Source of the DNA: Helicobacter brantae
GTDB lineage: Bacteria; Campylobacterota; Campylobacteria; Campylobacterales; Helicobacteraceae
DNA: 64,000 nucleotides
Direction: 5' to 3'
Assembly (NCBI RefSeq): GCF_003364205.1
Contig: NZ_NXLV01000006.1
Coordinates: forward strand, 29,023 to 93,022
Below are positions 29,084 through 39,399 of the stretch, piece after piece. The position numbers and the translations under genes are program-made. A model generated the notes under the pieces. It searched no databases and had not been told where the DNA came from. It saw only the letters and a program-made list of their open reading frames with translations. Within the stretch, counting starts at the first letter, position 1, and the number at the start of each line of letters is the position of its first letter.

Positions 29084-30108
29084 TAGCCCTCCGATTCTAT
29101 CCATTTTTGTGCGATTCTTACTGCGTTTGTAGCTGCACCTACTCGCAATTGATCAGCTACGCACCAAAGGTGCAAAATCTTCTCATCAAAGTTATCCACC
29201 CTAATTCTGCCTACATAAGTTTGGTTGGTATCTGTGGCGATTGAGGGCATTGGATAAAGATTTTGCTCTAAGTCATCAAGCACGATGATATTTTGAGCAT
29301 TTTCCAATACCTCTTTTGCCTTGTTTAAATCTACTTTGTTTTTGAATTTGATTGTGATACTCTCACTATGGCTTCTTAGCACAGGCACACGCACACAAGT
29401 GGCACTTACAGGGAAAGAGGCGTGCATTATCTTTTGAGTTTCATTGATCATCTTCATCTCTTCTTTGCTGTATCTATTTGGCATAAAGACATCAATATGA
29501 GGGATAAGATTGAGTGCGATTCTATGAGGAAATGCCTCACTCTCACAGCTCTCAAGCTCAAAAGCAAAGAATTTTTGCATCTGCATTACTAGCTCTTCCA
29601 TTCCTCTTTTTCCTGCACCACTCACAGCTTGATAGGTGCTGACATCAACTCGCTCAATCTCAAAGGCTTGATGAAGTGGAGAAAGCACTTGCACCATTTG
29701 GATTGTAGAGCAATTAGGGTTGGCAATGATTCCACTCTCTCTCCACTTAGCTATGTCGCTTGGATTGACTTCAGGCACGACAAGTGGGACATTTTCTTGC
29801 ATTCTAAAATGGCTTGTATTATCAATCACCACTGCCCCTGCTTTGACTGCACTTTTTGCAAACTCTGCACTCACGCTCCCACCTGCTGAGAAAAAGGCGA
29901 TTTCCACACCCTCTTTCTCAAAAATATCACAAGTTAGCTCTTGGATTACCCACTCCTTGCCAAAAGCTTCAACCTCTTGCCCTGCACTCCTAGCACTTGC
30001 TAGAGGGATTATCCTCTCTATGGGGAAATTCTCTTCTTCCAAGACTTTAAGGAGCTCCTCTCCTACTGCACCACTCGCCCCTACGATAGCGATTGTGTAT
30101 TTTTTCAT
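29083..30108 (-). CDS. asd: aspartate-semialdehyde dehydrogenase
   Basis: 341 residues. NADPH-dependent reduction of aspartyl phosphate to aspartate semialdehyde, leading to lysine/diaminopimelate, threonine and methionine. Seen: 'AIVGASGAVGEELLKVLEE' nucleotide loop, 'FFSAGGSVSAEFA', the catalytic cysteine in 'IANPNCSTIQMV', 'YQAVSGAGKRGMEEL', and 'VRVPVLRSHSESITI' with the substrate-binding arginine and base histidine. ATG at 30108, AAGGGAAG upstream; ppsA ends nine bases before. Confidence 0.95.
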   Translation of the reverse strand: MKKYTIAIVGASGAVGEELLKVLEEENFPIERIIPLASARSAGQEVEAFGKEWVIQELTCDIFEKEGVEIAFFSAGGSVSAEFAKSAVKAGAVVIDNTSHFRMQENVPLVVPEVNPSDIAKWRESGIIANPNCSTIQMVQVLSPLHQAFEIERVDVSTYQAVSGAGKRGMEELVMQMQKFFAFELESCESEAFPHRIALNLIPHIDVFMPNRYSKEEMKMINETQKIMHASFPVSATCVRVPVLRSHSESITIKFKNKVDLNKAKEVLENAQNIIVLDDLEQNLYPMPSIATDTNQTYVGRIRVDNFDEKILHLWCVADQLRVGAATNAVRIAQKWIESEG

Positions 30109-30117
30109 ATCTTCCCT

Positions 30118-32535
30118 TTAAAGAGTTTTTTCAAGTTTTAAGATTCTCTCCCAAGTGCTGAGAACTGAATCAGGATTGAGAGAGATTGATGTGATCCCCT
30201 CTTTTACCAAAAATTCTGCAACTTCAGGATAATCACTTGGAGCTTGTCCGCAGATTCCACAATATTTTCCGTGCTTTTTACAAGCTTGTATCGCTCGTTT
30301 AAACATCTCAAGCATTGCAGGATTTCTCTCATCAAAAATATGGCTGACAAGCTCACCATCACGATCTACTCCTAGAGTGAGCTGAGTAAGGTCATTTGAG
30401 CCGATAGAGAAGCCATCAAAAAGACTTAAGAATTCATCGGCTAAAATCACATTGACAGGCAATTCACACATTACATACACCTCAAGCCCATCTTTGCCTT
30501 GCTCCAAACCATTGCGTCGCATAATCTCTAATACCTTTTTACCCTCTTCAGGAGTTCTAAGGAATGGAATCATTACTTTAAGATTAGTTAATCCCATTTC
30601 ATCTCGCACCATAGCTAGGGCTTGACACTCCCACTCAAAGGCACTGCGATACTGCTCTGAATAGTAGCGACTTGCTCCTCGATAGCCTATCATTGGGTTT
30701 TCTTCGTGTGGCTCATACTCTGTCCCACTTAGCATTCCACGATATTCATTGGACTTGAAATCACTTGTTCGCACAATCACAGGGTTGGGATAAAACGCTG
30801 AAGCAATCATTCCCATACCTTCTGCAATCTTTTTGATAAAAAAGTCTTTTGGCCCATCATAGCCACTGATGAGCTTCTCAATCTCAGCTTGATTTTTGAC
30901 TTTTTTACCATTTTGCATATCCACAAGGGCTAGAGGGTGGGCTTTGATTTGATTGAGGATAATCATCTCCATTCTAGCAAGTCCGACACCATTATTGGGG
31001 AATCGTGCAAAATCAAAGGCTTTTTCAGGGTTTCCGATATTGAGATAAATCTTTGTTTTGGGTTGCTCAAAGTTGGATAGCTCAATAGTTTCTACCTCAT
31101 AGGGGTGGATTCCATTATAGATATATCCCTCTTCTCCCTCAGCACAAGATATGGTTACATCCATTCCATTATAAAGTCGCTCTGTGGCTCCCAAAGCCCC
31201 TACAATCGTTGGCACACCGATTTCTCTAGCTACAATTGCTGCATGACAAGTTCTTCCTCCACGATTAGTAATCACAGCCGCTGCTTTTTTCATCGCTGGT
31301 TCCCAATCAGGATCAGTGTTGTCTGTTACTAGGATTTCCCCCTCATTAAAAGAGCTCATATGCTCAATATCATTAATCACCCTAACCTTTCCACTTCCAA
31401 TTTTTCCACCGATTGCGATTCCTTTGAGAATCATCTCTGACTTATCCACAGGCTTTTTGAAGCGATATTTCTCAACCCTTTGTCCTCCACCTTTTTTGAG
31501 GGCTTGGCTTTGCACGGTTTCAGGTCGTGCTTGGACGATGAAAATCTCTCCACTCTCTCCATCTTTTGCCCACTCCATATCCATAGGGCGATACTCTCCT
31601 GCCTCTTTGCTGTAATGCTCTTCGATTAGCACAGCATAACGCGCAAGTTTGAGGATATCTTCATCACTGATTGAAAAACTATCATATTCTTTTTGAGTGG
31701 TGGGAATGTTTTTGGTGGGGTGTGAGCTTCCTTTGGGAGCATAAACCATTTTTTGGTGTTTATGTCCTAATTGGCGTTTGATGATAGGGCGTTTGCCCTC
31801 CAAAAGTGTGGGTTTGAAAACGATAAACTCATCAGGATTGACAGTTCCTCCCACGACATTTTCACCTAGCCCCCAGCTAGAAGTTATCAAAATCGCGTCT
31901 TTAAATCCTGTTTCAGTATCGATTGAGAACATTACCCCTGCACTTCCCTTATCTGCTCTTACCATTTTTTGCACCCCTACACTCAGAGCGACTTTGAAGT
32001 GATCAAAATCTCTTGAAGCACGATAGCTAATGGCTCTATCAGTGAAAAGTGAAGCAAAGCAAGATTTGACATAGTGGATAAGCTCACTTTGTCCCTTTAC
32101 ACTTAGATAAGTATCTTGTTGTCCTGCAAAAGAGGCATCAGGTAAATCTTCAGCAGTGGCTGAACTTCGCACTGCCACATCTGCCTCATCCATTCCATAC
32201 TCATCGCTTAAGATTTTGTAGGCTTCCAAAATCTCATCACGCAAATCATTGGGAAGTGGTGTTGTAAAAATCAAATCTCTAATCTGTTTGGCTCTAACTT
32301 TCAATACATCAATCTCTGTGGTATCCACCCCCTCAAGAAGAGCGATGATTTTCTCTCTAATCCCTGCACTATCAAGCAAATACCAATACGCCTCACTTGT
32401 GATAGCAAAGCCATTGGGAACTTTGATGCCCACAGGAAGCAATTCTTGAAACATTTCTCCAATACTTGCGTTTTTCCCACCGACAATGGGGACATCTTTG
32501 TTGTTTAGCTCTTTGAAGAATTTGATGTATTTCAT
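30118..32535 (-). CDS. ppsA: phosphoenolpyruvate synthase
   Basis: 805 residues. Makes PEP from pyruvate and ATP with release of AMP and phosphate, the gluconeogenic entry. Seen: N-terminal '[11 protein letters not shown]' ATP-grasp domain with '[21 protein letters not shown]', the phosphohistidine '[16 protein letters not shown]' in the central domain, and the PEP-binding barrel '[11 protein letters not shown]', '[18 protein letters not shown]', '[14 protein letters not shown]' with its catalytic cysteine. The frame is open nine codons upstream, but the ATG at 32535 (GGAG six bases before) gives the family N-terminus [10 protein letters not shown]. Confidence 0.95.
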   Translation of the reverse strand: MKYIKFFKELNNKDVPIVGGKNASIGEMFQELLPVGIKVPNGFAITSEAYWYLLDSAGIREKIIALLEGVDTTEIDVLKVRAKQIRDLIFTTPLPNDLRDEILEAYKILSDEYGMDEADVAVRSSATAEDLPDASFAGQQDTYLSVKGQSELIHYVKSCFASLFTDRAISYRASRDFDHFKVALSVGVQKMVRADKGSAGVMFSIDTETGFKDAILITSSWGLGENVVGGTVNPDEFIVFKPTLLEGKRPIIKRQLGHKHQKMVYAPKGSSHPTKNIPTTQKEYDSFSISDEDILKLARYAVLIEEHYSKEAGEYRPMDMEWAKDGESGEIFIVQARPETVQSQALKKGGGQRVEKYRFKKPVDKSEMILKGIAIGGKIGSGKVRVINDIEHMSSFNEGEILVTDNTDPDWEPAMKKAAAVITNRGGRTCHAAIVAREIGVPTIVGALGATERLYNGMDVTISCAEGEEGYIYNGIHPYEVETIELSNFEQPKTKIYLNIGNPEKAFDFARFPNNGVGLARMEMIILNQIKAHPLALVDMQNGKKVKNQAEIEKLISGYDGPKDFFIKKIAEGMGMIASAFYPNPVIVRTSDFKSNEYRGMLSGTEYEPHEENPMIGYRGASRYYSEQYRSAFEWECQALAMVRDEMGLTNLKVMIPFLRTPEEGKKVLEIMRRNGLEQGKDGLEVYVMCELPVNVILADEFLSLFDGFSIGSNDLTQLTLGVDRDGELVSHIFDERNPAMLEMFKRAIQACKKHGKYCGICGQAPSDYPEVAEFLVKEGITSISLNPDSVLSTWERILKLEKTL

Positions 32536-32700
32536 TTTCATCTCCGATGATAAATTTTGCAAAATCTCAAAATGATACTATGTTAATCTTCAGATTCTCA
32601 CTCAAAAATAGAACTTTTATCAAAAGTTTGTTGATTTAAGAGGTGTTAATGTGTCTTTGAATGTAGGATAAAGTAGATTCCCACCCCCTAAAGACTTAGA

Positions 32701-34263
32701 CTAGAAGCCAATCCAAATCAAAATATAATACAACCCTGCACCAAGCAGTGCCGAGCAAGGAACGGTGATGAGCCAAGAGGCGATGATTTTGTTGAGTGCA
32801 CTTCTTTTGACTAGCTCATATTTATAAGCTTTTTTGAGTGTTTTTCTCTCTTTTTTGTCCAAGATATTGATTTCTTTTCTCTTGAGTGCCTCTAGGATTT
32901 TTCCTTTTCTCTTCATACTTGCTGAATTGTATTTTCTAAGAAATTCTTCGACTTCTTTTTCATCTTTTCCTGCGTGGGCTTGGATAATCATTTGTTGGGC
33001 TTGGAATTGCTTCTTTTGGAGATATTCTCTCAAAAATCCTACACCAAAAATCGCACCAATAGCAATATGAGTAGAACTCACAGGAAGCCCCAACTGAGAG
33101 GCGATAAGCACGGTAACTGCCGCACTCATTGCCACACAAAATGCTCTTTTTTTATCCAAGTCTGTGATTTCATTCCCCACGGTTTTGATAAGCTTTGGCC
33201 CATATAGAGCTAGTCCTAGAGAAATCCCTAACGCACCCACAACCATAATCCACAATGGCACAGGAGCCTTACCAGCAAACTCTACGCTTCCACTTAGCAC
33301 TTGATTGATTGCAGCAAGTGGTCCGATTGCATTAGCCACATCGTTTGCTCCGTGAGCAAAGCTCAAAAGTGCTGCTGCAAAGACTAGGGGGATTGTAAAA
33401 AGCTCGTTTATGTCTTCTTTGGTATTTTGGATTTTTTTGGATTTGATATCTACTAAAGGCTTAATGATAAAAAACCCAATGATTGCCAAAATCGCACTGA
33501 TACTCACAGCTACTCCCATACTCATAGGGAATATCTTTTTGAGTCCCTTAAGTATCAAATAAAGGGAAAAAGTAAAAACCATTAGAGTGATAAGGACTGG
33601 AACTACACGCTTAGCGGCTTGTTTTTTGTCATCTTTGTAAAGAATGGTTCTTTTGATGAAAAGCAAGAATATGACTGCAATCACTCCTCCAAAAAGTGGA
33701 GAAATCACCCAGCTCAGAGCAATATTCTTCAGCACTCCCCACTGAACGATTTCAAAGCCACCAGCTACAATCCCAGCTCCTAAAATCCCTCCTACAAGTG
33801 AATGAGTAGTAGAAACAGGAGCTCCTACAAAAGTGGCAAGATTGAGCCACAATGCACCTGAGAGCAACGCAGAAAACATCAAAACAAGGAAGATATGACT
33901 ATCTGTAATCGCATCTTTGTTGATAATCCCTGATTTGATTGTAGAAACTACATCTCCTCCTGCAATAATCGCACCCAACGCCTCACAAACTGCTGCAATC
34001 ACAATCGCCCAAAAAAGCGTAATTGCTTTTGATCCTACAGATGGACCTACATTGTTTGCCACGTCATTTGCACCAATATTCATCGCCATATATCCACCGA
34101 TGATTGTCGCAAATACGAGCATAGAAGGGCTTGTAACATCTTTGACACTGAAGGCAAAAACTGAAATGGCAATGATGAACAAAACCACAAGCCCAACTCT
34201 TAAACTTTCTCTCTGTGTTGACTTTGTCGCTTTTTCAAGCTCTTTAAAGTCTTTGATATCCAT
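32701..34263 (-). CDS. inorganic phosphate transporter, Pit family
   Basis: 520 residues, about ten hydrophobic helices with a charged cytoplasmic region near residues 410-470. Low-affinity phosphate uptake coupled to protons or sodium. Seen: the two inverted family signatures 'GANDVANNVGPSVGSKA' and 'GANDVANAIGPLAAI', 'APVSTTHSLVGGILGAG' and 'LPVSSTHIAIGAIFGVG'. The start is the ATG at 34263 with AAGGA six bases upstream; an open frame to a TTG at 34299 is less likely. Neighbour genes beyond the Abi gene (NifU-like, murE) follow an order that I recall from H. pylori, so the Abi gene seems to have been inserted here. Confidence 0.92.
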   Translation of the reverse strand: MDIKDFKELEKATKSTQRESLRVGLVVLFIIAISVFAFSVKDVTSPSMLVFATIIGGYMAMNIGANDVANNVGPSVGSKAITLFWAIVIAAVCEALGAIIAGGDVVSTIKSGIINKDAITDSHIFLVLMFSALLSGALWLNLATFVGAPVSTTHSLVGGILGAGIVAGGFEIVQWGVLKNIALSWVISPLFGGVIAVIFLLFIKRTILYKDDKKQAAKRVVPVLITLMVFTFSLYLILKGLKKIFPMSMGVAVSISAILAIIGFFIIKPLVDIKSKKIQNTKEDINELFTIPLVFAAALLSFAHGANDVANAIGPLAAINQVLSGSVEFAGKAPVPLWIMVVGALGISLGLALYGPKLIKTVGNEITDLDKKRAFCVAMSAAVTVLIASQLGLPVSSTHIAIGAIFGVGFLREYLQKKQFQAQQMIIQAHAGKDEKEVEEFLRKYNSASMKRKGKILEALKRKEINILDKKERKTLKKAYKYELVKRSALNKIIASWLITVPCSALLGAGLYYILIWIGF

Positions 34264-34397
34264 AGGATGTCCTTGTTGTGTTAAGTTAGGGTTTTTCAAC
34301 CCGATATAATCATAACAAAAGGCTTATATATTTTTTGATAAAAACTCTTAGTGTTTTTGTTTTGGGATAAATTTTCTTAAGGATTTAAAGCCTTGTT

Positions 34398-34551
34398 GTA
34401 AAATACACTCTTTGTCAAAAAGTGCTAGGCTTTTTGGGTGTATTTACTTTTGTTGATATATAATCACGCCGATTCGAGCGGTATAAAGTCGGTTACATTG
34501 CTCACATCTTGGTTTCCAAGATACCCCATTCCGTGAGGGGGGGCTCCGCAT
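34398..34551. other. hairpins between the Pit gene and the Abi gene
   Basis: GTAAAATACAC (34398-34408) faces GTGTATTTAC (34438-34447) with a one-base bulge and an inner AAAAAG/CTTTTT pairing. A second hairpin, ATCTTGG (34506-34512) / CCAAGAT (34516-34522), lies after the Abi gene stop on the minus strand. Between them is GC-richer DNA (CCGATTCGAGCGG). They likely end or shape the Abi transcript; no gene is seen. Confidence 0.5.
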
Positions 34552-35349
34552 TCAATCCTCAAAACTCTCTAAAATACAAACTAGATACCTTATCACATTG
34601 CTTTGAGTATCTTTAAGATAGGCTTTTACTTTTGAGCTTTTTGTCGTGATATTTTTCTTCTCTTTGAAAAGAAATTCACAATGGCTTAGTCTATTTCTTA
34701 TGCTTGTCAAAAATGAGGCAAGGATAAGTGTCCTATGTGAGGGAAATAGTCTATCTTTTATGATTTTAAGTGTGGCTTTGCTTTCGTGATGTAAAAACGA
34801 GAAAAATAAAGAAGGATCTTTGGTTGGCCTCTCTTCAAGCTTGGGAAACACATTTTTTGCAAAATTTATATCAGCTTGATAGAGATTATTGAAGATTTTT
34901 TCATTGTGTAACACCATTATCCAAAACCCAAATGTTAGCTTAGAGAGGATTGAGTAATGGATCGCCTCCTTCTCTTTGCATTTCTCCCAAAACCCCTCTA
35001 TATCATTGCTTTTAGCTCCTAGAGTGAGAAGCACCTTTAAAATAGAGTCTTTCATCTTCAAAGTGATTTCTTTCCCAAAATTCCCCTTAACCTCTCCCTC
35101 ATAGAAATAAAAATCCATAATCCAATACGCACTATGCTTTGTGAGAGTATTGTTGATTTTATTGCGTAAGATTATCTCAATAGTTGCGATAGCAGGATAG
35201 AGGGATTTTGTAATCTCAAAATACTTTTGGTATTTTTCTTGCCCTCCAATACTCTGATATCTTTGGATTGAGAAATTGTGTATAAATGTAGTTTTATCTG
35301 TCAAATAAAGCCTATCAACTGCATTATTAAGATTTTGGAGAGTGGGCAT
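34552..35349 (-). CDS. Abi-type HEPN protein (AbiD/AbiF-like)
   Basis: 265 residues. Resembles the Abi_2 family of abortive-infection proteins: 'IEIILRNKINNTL' early (the I-E-x-x-L-R-N motif), 'LSKLTFGFWIMVL' in the middle, and the HEPN ribonuclease signature R-N-R-L-S-H at residues 218-223. These are believed to stop infected cells by cleaving RNA. It is only distantly like the two other Abi genes here (15092 and 62837) but shows the same motif order. ATG at 35349 follows AAGGATGAG. It lies between the Pit and NifU-like genes, suggesting an insertion into an old gene order. Confidence 0.75.
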   Translation of the reverse strand: MPTLQNLNNAVDRLYLTDKTTFIHNFSIQRYQSIGGQEKYQKYFEITKSLYPAIATIEIILRNKINNTLTKHSAYWIMDFYFYEGEVKGNFGKEITLKMKDSILKVLLTLGAKSNDIEGFWEKCKEKEAIHYSILSKLTFGFWIMVLHNEKIFNNLYQADINFAKNVFPKLEERPTKDPSLFFSFLHHESKATLKIIKDRLFPSHRTLILASFLTSIRNRLSHCEFLFKEKKNITTKSSKVKAYLKDTQSNVIRYLVCILESFED

Positions 35350-35510
35350 ATCTCATCCTTTTTTATTTGGCATTATACATACAAACAAAAGAGTTGAGAG
35401 AATACAAGAGAGAGCCAAATATGTGAAATGAGTTTGAATTTTTTATAAAAATTTGATGTATTATGATAAATAGATTCAAAAATAATGTATTCTAGCCTAA
35501 AGGAACGCAA

Positions 35511-35759
35511 ATGATTTTTAGTGATGAAGAATTACTCAACCCTGTTAAACAAAGCATAGAAAAAGTTCGCCCTTATCTCCTTAGAGATGGTGGGGATATT
35601 CAGATTATCAAAATTCAAGATGGCAAAGTTTATGTCCAGCTTCAAGGAGCTTGCAAAAGCTGTCCTAGTAGCACAATCACACTCAAAAACAAAATCCAAC
35701 ACCAACTTCAAATGGATATCCACCCTGAAATTGAAGTGATTAAAGTGGAGGAGGAATGA
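35511..35759 (+). CDS. NifU C-terminal-domain iron-sulfur protein (Nfu-like)
   Basis: 82 residues forming one Nfu domain: 'VKQSIEKVRPYLLRDGGDIQIIKI' and the cluster-binding CxxC in 'LQGACKSCPSSTITLK'. Such proteins carry [4Fe-4S] clusters to target enzymes. ATG at 35511 after AAGGAACG; a TAAAAATTTGAT..TATGATAAA stretch upstream could be the promoter. Overlaps the next gene by four bases. Confidence 0.9.
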   Translation: MIFSDEELLNPVKQSIEKVRPYLLRDGGDIQIIKIQDGKVYVQLQGACKSCPSSTITLKNKIQHQLQMDIHPEIEVIKVEEE

Positions 35760-36334
35760 AACCAAAAGTCAATCAAGCCTACACCCTACTCTCAAAAGGC
35801 AAACTCTCTGAAGCTATCCAAAGCTTCAATCATCTCTATTTCCAATCCCCAGAGGATTTAGATATCCAAATGGGGAGAATCTTTTGTGATATTGCAAACA
35901 CAGATTTATCCAAGGGCGTGGCACTCTCTGAGTTTTACTATCTTCTTAGACAAGAAAAGCCCTCTCTCCAAGCCCAAGCTGAAATCCTCCCACGCCTTCA
36001 AAGACTCGAAGAACTAGAAAATCTTGAGACTGAAAAAGCGTGGGAGATTGCACTAGGAAGTGCTGAAGCACTCTCTTGTATCACTTTTGAGGACTTCAAG
36101 GCTTTTGTATTTTCCAAGCCAAACTTCAAAGAAGCGTTTGAAGATTTTACACTTAGCACAAAGATTGTATTTTCTAGCAAAAATGAGCTTTATGAGTTTT
36201 TAAATCTTCTTATTGACAAAGGGTATGCCAATCTCTCTTTGCAATATGCAGAAAATATCGGAGAAAATATGGGGTTTGACACCCAAATTCATCAAATCTT
36301 ACAAAAGGCGGTAAAACATCTCAATGAAAATTGA
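35756..36334 (+). CDS. conserved Helicobacter-type protein with helical repeats, unknown function
   Basis: 192 residues, soluble, rich in Leu/Glu/Lys with a start 'AYTLLSKGKLSEAIQSFNHLYFQSPEDLDIQMGRIFCDIA' in the pattern of a tetratricopeptide repeat, of which no second clear copy is seen. No catalytic motif. The gene overlaps the NifU-like gene by four bases and murE by 11 bases. I recall a similar gene in the same place in H. pylori. Function not known. Confidence 0.75.
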   Translation: MKPKVNQAYTLLSKGKLSEAIQSFNHLYFQSPEDLDIQMGRIFCDIANTDLSKGVALSEFYYLLRQEKPSLQAQAEILPRLQRLEELENLETEKAWEIALGSAEALSCITFEDFKAFVFSKPNFKEAFEDFTLSTKIVFSSKNELYEFLNLLIDKGYANLSLQYAENIGENMGFDTQIHQILQKAVKHLNEN

Positions 36335-37628
36335 AAAACACATCACTTACAACAATCAAAGTTTTAGCTCACTCACTGATGATAGTATCACAGCAAGTGA
36401 AGATCTAAGCTCTCTCTTTGTCAAAACCACGATGAATCAAAAATATCACGATAGTATCGCTCATCTCCCCTCTATCAATGAAAATGAGCTAGTCAATTAT
36501 TTTCAAATCACCCCAAAACTCATCGGTATCACAGGCACTAATGGCAAAACCACCACTTCAGCCCTCATTGCTCATTCTTTGCAAAAACTAGGCTATCAAG
36601 TCGCACTTTTGGGGACTAGAGGGTTTTTTATCAATGGAGAGAGAAAAAGAGAAAAAGGGCTGACTACTCCCACGATTTTGGAGCTTTACTCACTGATTGA
36701 AGAGGCTAGAGAGTGTGATTATTTTGTGATGGAGGTTTCCTCCCACGCAATCACACAAAACCGAATCTTGGGACTAGATTTTGCCCTAAAAGCTCTAAGC
36801 AATATCACACGAGATCATCTTGACTTTCACAAAGATCTTCAAGAATACATTGAGGTAAAAAACAGCTTTTTTGCAGGTAAGGGATTGCATATCATCAACG
36901 CTGATGATCTCAATGCCAAAGTAGAGCATAAAATCACCTACTCCCTCACACAAAAAGCCGATTTTTATGCCTGTGATTATCAACTCTCCCCTACAATCAC
37001 CTCAACGATTTGCACTCAAGATGAAGTGGGGACTTTGCACCTCTTGATGTGTGGCAGACACAATCTCTACAATGCCCTCTGCTCTATTGCCTCTCTCCTT
37101 TCCCTCACACACCATAGCCTTCAAGAAGTGCTAGAGAGCTTGGAGGACTTTGCAGGGGTTGAGGGAAGGATGGAAATTGTCTCCCACTCTCCTCTAATCA
37201 TCGTGGATTTTGCTCATACTGATGATGGAATGGAGAAGATTTTGGAGAGTTTTGAGGGGAAAAAGATTGCTGTGCTTTTTGGTGCAGGAGGAGATAGAGA
37301 TAGAACCAAACGCCCCAAAATGGGAGAAGTCGCTCAAAAATACGCCCAAAAAATCTATATCACAAGCGACAATCCACGCAGTGAAAACCCCCAAAATATC
37401 ATTGCTGAGATTTTGCAAGGAATCACCCAAGAAGAAAAAATCAAATCTATCAACCCCATAAGGGAACAAGCCATTGAGAGGGCAATCAAAGAGCTAGAGA
37501 GCGATGAGATTTTGTTTGTTTTGGGTAAAGGAGATGAAACTTATCAAATCATCGGACACCAAAAAATCCATTTTGATGATAGGGAAGTGATTGCAGATGT
37601 GCTAAAATCCCTAGAAAAAAGGAAGTAA
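36324..37628 (+). CDS. murE: UDP-MurNAc-tripeptide synthetase MurE
   Basis: 434 residues. Adds the third amino acid to UDP-MurNAc-L-Ala-D-Glu. Seen: ATP loop '[19 protein letters not shown]' pattern, '[14 protein letters not shown]' (with the carbamylated-lysine region further on), '[12 protein letters not shown]', '[16 protein letters not shown]', and '[10 protein letters not shown]'. The DNPR tetrad is the mark of enzymes that use meso-diaminopimelate. It begins inside the preceding gene (11-base overlap) and ends one base before panD. Confidence 0.94.
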   Translation: MKIEKHITYNNQSFSSLTDDSITASEDLSSLFVKTTMNQKYHDSIAHLPSINENELVNYFQITPKLIGITGTNGKTTTSALIAHSLQKLGYQVALLGTRGFFINGERKREKGLTTPTILELYSLIEEARECDYFVMEVSSHAITQNRILGLDFALKALSNITRDHLDFHKDLQEYIEVKNSFFAGKGLHIINADDLNAKVEHKITYSLTQKADFYACDYQLSPTITSTICTQDEVGTLHLLMCGRHNLYNALCSIASLLSLTHHSLQEVLESLEDFAGVEGRMEIVSHSPLIIVDFAHTDDGMEKILESFEGKKIAVLFGAGGDRDRTKRPKMGEVAQKYAQKIYITSDNPRSENPQNIIAEILQGITQEEKIKSINPIREQAIERAIKELESDEILFVLGKGDETYQIIGHQKIHFDDREVIADVLKSLEKRK

Positions 37629-37629
37629 A

Positions 37630-37995
37630 ATGACTTTAGAAATGCTTTTTAGCAAAATTCATCGAGCCACAGTCACTGATGCCAATCTCAACTATGAGGG
37701 ATCAATCACCATAGATGAGGAGTTGGCAAAAAGTGCCAATCTCTATGAGGGGATTAAAGTGGATATCGTCAATATCAATAATGGTGAGCGATTTAGCACT
37801 TATGTGATTTATGGAGAGAAACACTCAGGCACAATCTGCCTCAATGGTGCAGCAGCTAGAAAAGTGCATACAGGAGATAAAATCATCATCATTGCGTATG
37901 CAAATTATAGTGATGAAGAGCTTAGAAACTATCGCCCCACGGTGATTTTGCTTGATGATGACAATAAAATCCAATCCATAAAATACGAGGTTTAA
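37630..37995 (+). CDS. panD: aspartate 1-decarboxylase PanD (proenzyme)
   Basis: 121 residues. Makes beta-alanine for pantothenate; the chain cuts itself between Gly24 and Ser25 to form the pyruvoyl group. Seen: '[20 protein letters not shown]' with Gly24-Ser25 in place, '[20 protein letters not shown]' with the conserved NGAAAR, and '[13 protein letters not shown]'. Directly follows murE and precedes ybaB with one base between. Confidence 0.95.
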   Translation: MTLEMLFSKIHRATVTDANLNYEGSITIDEELAKSANLYEGIKVDIVNINNGERFSTYVIYGEKHSGTICLNGAAARKVHTGDKIIIIAYANYSDEELRNYRPTVILLDDDNKIQSIKYEV

Positions 37996-37996
37996 T

Positions 37997-38302
37997 ATGT
38001 TTGATCCCAAAGAACTTCAATCTATGCTTGGCAATCTCCAAGAAAAAGCCAAAGAACTAGAAGAAAAAAGCAAATCTGAAGTCTATGAAGTCAAAAGTGG
38101 TGGAGGAATGATCACCCTTAAAGGCAATGGAGCAGGAGAAGTGATTGATTTGAGTATTGATGATTCTTTGCTAGAAGACAAAGAATCTTTGCAAATCCTC
38201 CTCATTGGGGCATTCAATGAACTATTTGAAAAAATCGAAAATGGCAAAAAAAGCACAGCATTAAATATGCTAGGTGGTTTAAATCCTTTTGGGCAAAACT
38301 AA
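37997..38302 (+). CDS. YbaB/EbfC-family nucleoid-associated protein
   Basis: 101 residues. Small dimeric DNA-binding protein. Seen: N-terminal coiled-coil 'ELQSMLGNLQEKAKELEEKSKSE' pattern, 'VKSGGGMITLKGNGAGEVIDLSID' and 'LLIGAFNELFEKIE', the usual YbaB layout. Its stop overlaps the next start by one base (TAATG). Confidence 0.9.
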   Translation: MFDPKELQSMLGNLQEKAKELEEKSKSEVYEVKSGGGMITLKGNGAGEVIDLSIDDSLLEDKESLQILLIGAFNELFEKIENGKKSTALNMLGGLNPFGQN

Positions 38303-39399
38303 TGCGAGTCTTATGTGTTTTGCTTTGTTTTGTTTGGGGGTGGGGATATGACTATACAAGCTGTCAGAGATACTACAAAGTCGCCTCAAGCCCAAGCAAT
38401 CAAACACGCCTTATCAATGTTGAACACAACAAACAAAAATTTGCCATAGGGTTTTTCAAAGAACGCCCAAAAGAGGGAAATCTTATCAAAGAAGATCCCT
38501 TCATCGGACTTTATGCCTTTTCTACTGCCAATCAAAAAGATGAGCAAACCTATATCATCAGAGCCATTGATGAGAGAGCAATGAAGCTTAATATGGCTTC
38601 CATCGCACTCAATTACTCAGAGGCAGGAATCATCCTTGAAGCACAAAAGGGCTATCTCACTTATGGACGATTCACTGCCCCCACTCGCCAAAATGGCGTA
38701 GTCTCAAACATTTGCTATCAAATCTATGGACTAGGAATGGGGGAAAATCTTTTTATGGATAGTCGCTATCTTGTTAGATTTTTGGAGCAAAAAGAGCCAT
38801 ATTATGGAGATATAGGCATTAGACTCTATCCCCCCAATCCTGAAGATAAAACGCTCAAAGTCGAATTTGTCGATCCCTTTTTCCCCAATGTGCCATTCCT
38901 CAAAGATGATGAAATTCTCTCAATCAATAATCACATTTTCAAAGATTATTATGACTTTGAATGGTTTGTTACAAACCTACCTGAAAACTCTGTGGCAAAT
39001 GTCAAAATCCGCAGAGGAGAGAGTATCACAGAATACCAAGTCAATGTCTCAAGACGCTATGGAGGGTTTTTGCTTCCTGATAGATTCTTTGAGCGACTTG
39101 GAATCACGCTTGATAATAACCTCACTATCACTAGCACCAACCCCAATCTTCAAGGTTTGCAACAAGGCTTACTTGAAGGGGACACAATCCTTTGGATAAA
39201 CAATCAAAAAATCCTAAGCTCTCAAACCCAAAGCACCCAAGAAGTCGCTAGACGCTTACGCTATCTACTCACTCAAGCTGTAAGTTTGGGGAAACTTGAT
39301 GTGCTTATCTCGCGTGGTGGATTTCAATTCACCCTCAATCTTATCAATGGACTAAACAATGAATACATCCAAGCTCGATACAATCCTTTTGGATTTTGA
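38302..39399 (+). CDS. exported PDZ-domain protein, unknown function
   Basis: 365 residues with a short signal peptide 'MRVLCVLLCFVWGWG', so periplasmic or membrane-tethered. The middle and C-terminal part contains two stretches of PDZ type: 'FFPNVPFLKDDEILSINNHIF' and 'LQQGLLEGDTILWINNQKI', with 'VKIRRGESITEYQVNVSRRYGG' between. There is no protease catalytic triad. Gene order panD-ybaB-this gene is the one I recall in Helicobacter, where the product is uncharacterised. Its 3' end overlaps ispA by 41 bases. Confidence 0.8.
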   Translation: MRVLCVLLCFVWGWGYDYTSCQRYYKVASSPSNQTRLINVEHNKQKFAIGFFKERPKEGNLIKEDPFIGLYAFSTANQKDEQTYIIRAIDERAMKLNMASIALNYSEAGIILEAQKGYLTYGRFTAPTRQNGVVSNICYQIYGLGMGENLFMDSRYLVRFLEQKEPYYGDIGIRLYPPNPEDKTLKVEFVDPFFPNVPFLKDDEILSINNHIFKDYYDFEWFVTNLPENSVANVKIRRGESITEYQVNVSRRYGGFLLPDRFFERLGITLDNNLTITSTNPNLQGLQQGLLEGDTILWINNQKILSSQTQSTQEVARRLRYLLTQAVSLGKLDVLISRGGFQFTLNLINGLNNEYIQARYNPFGF

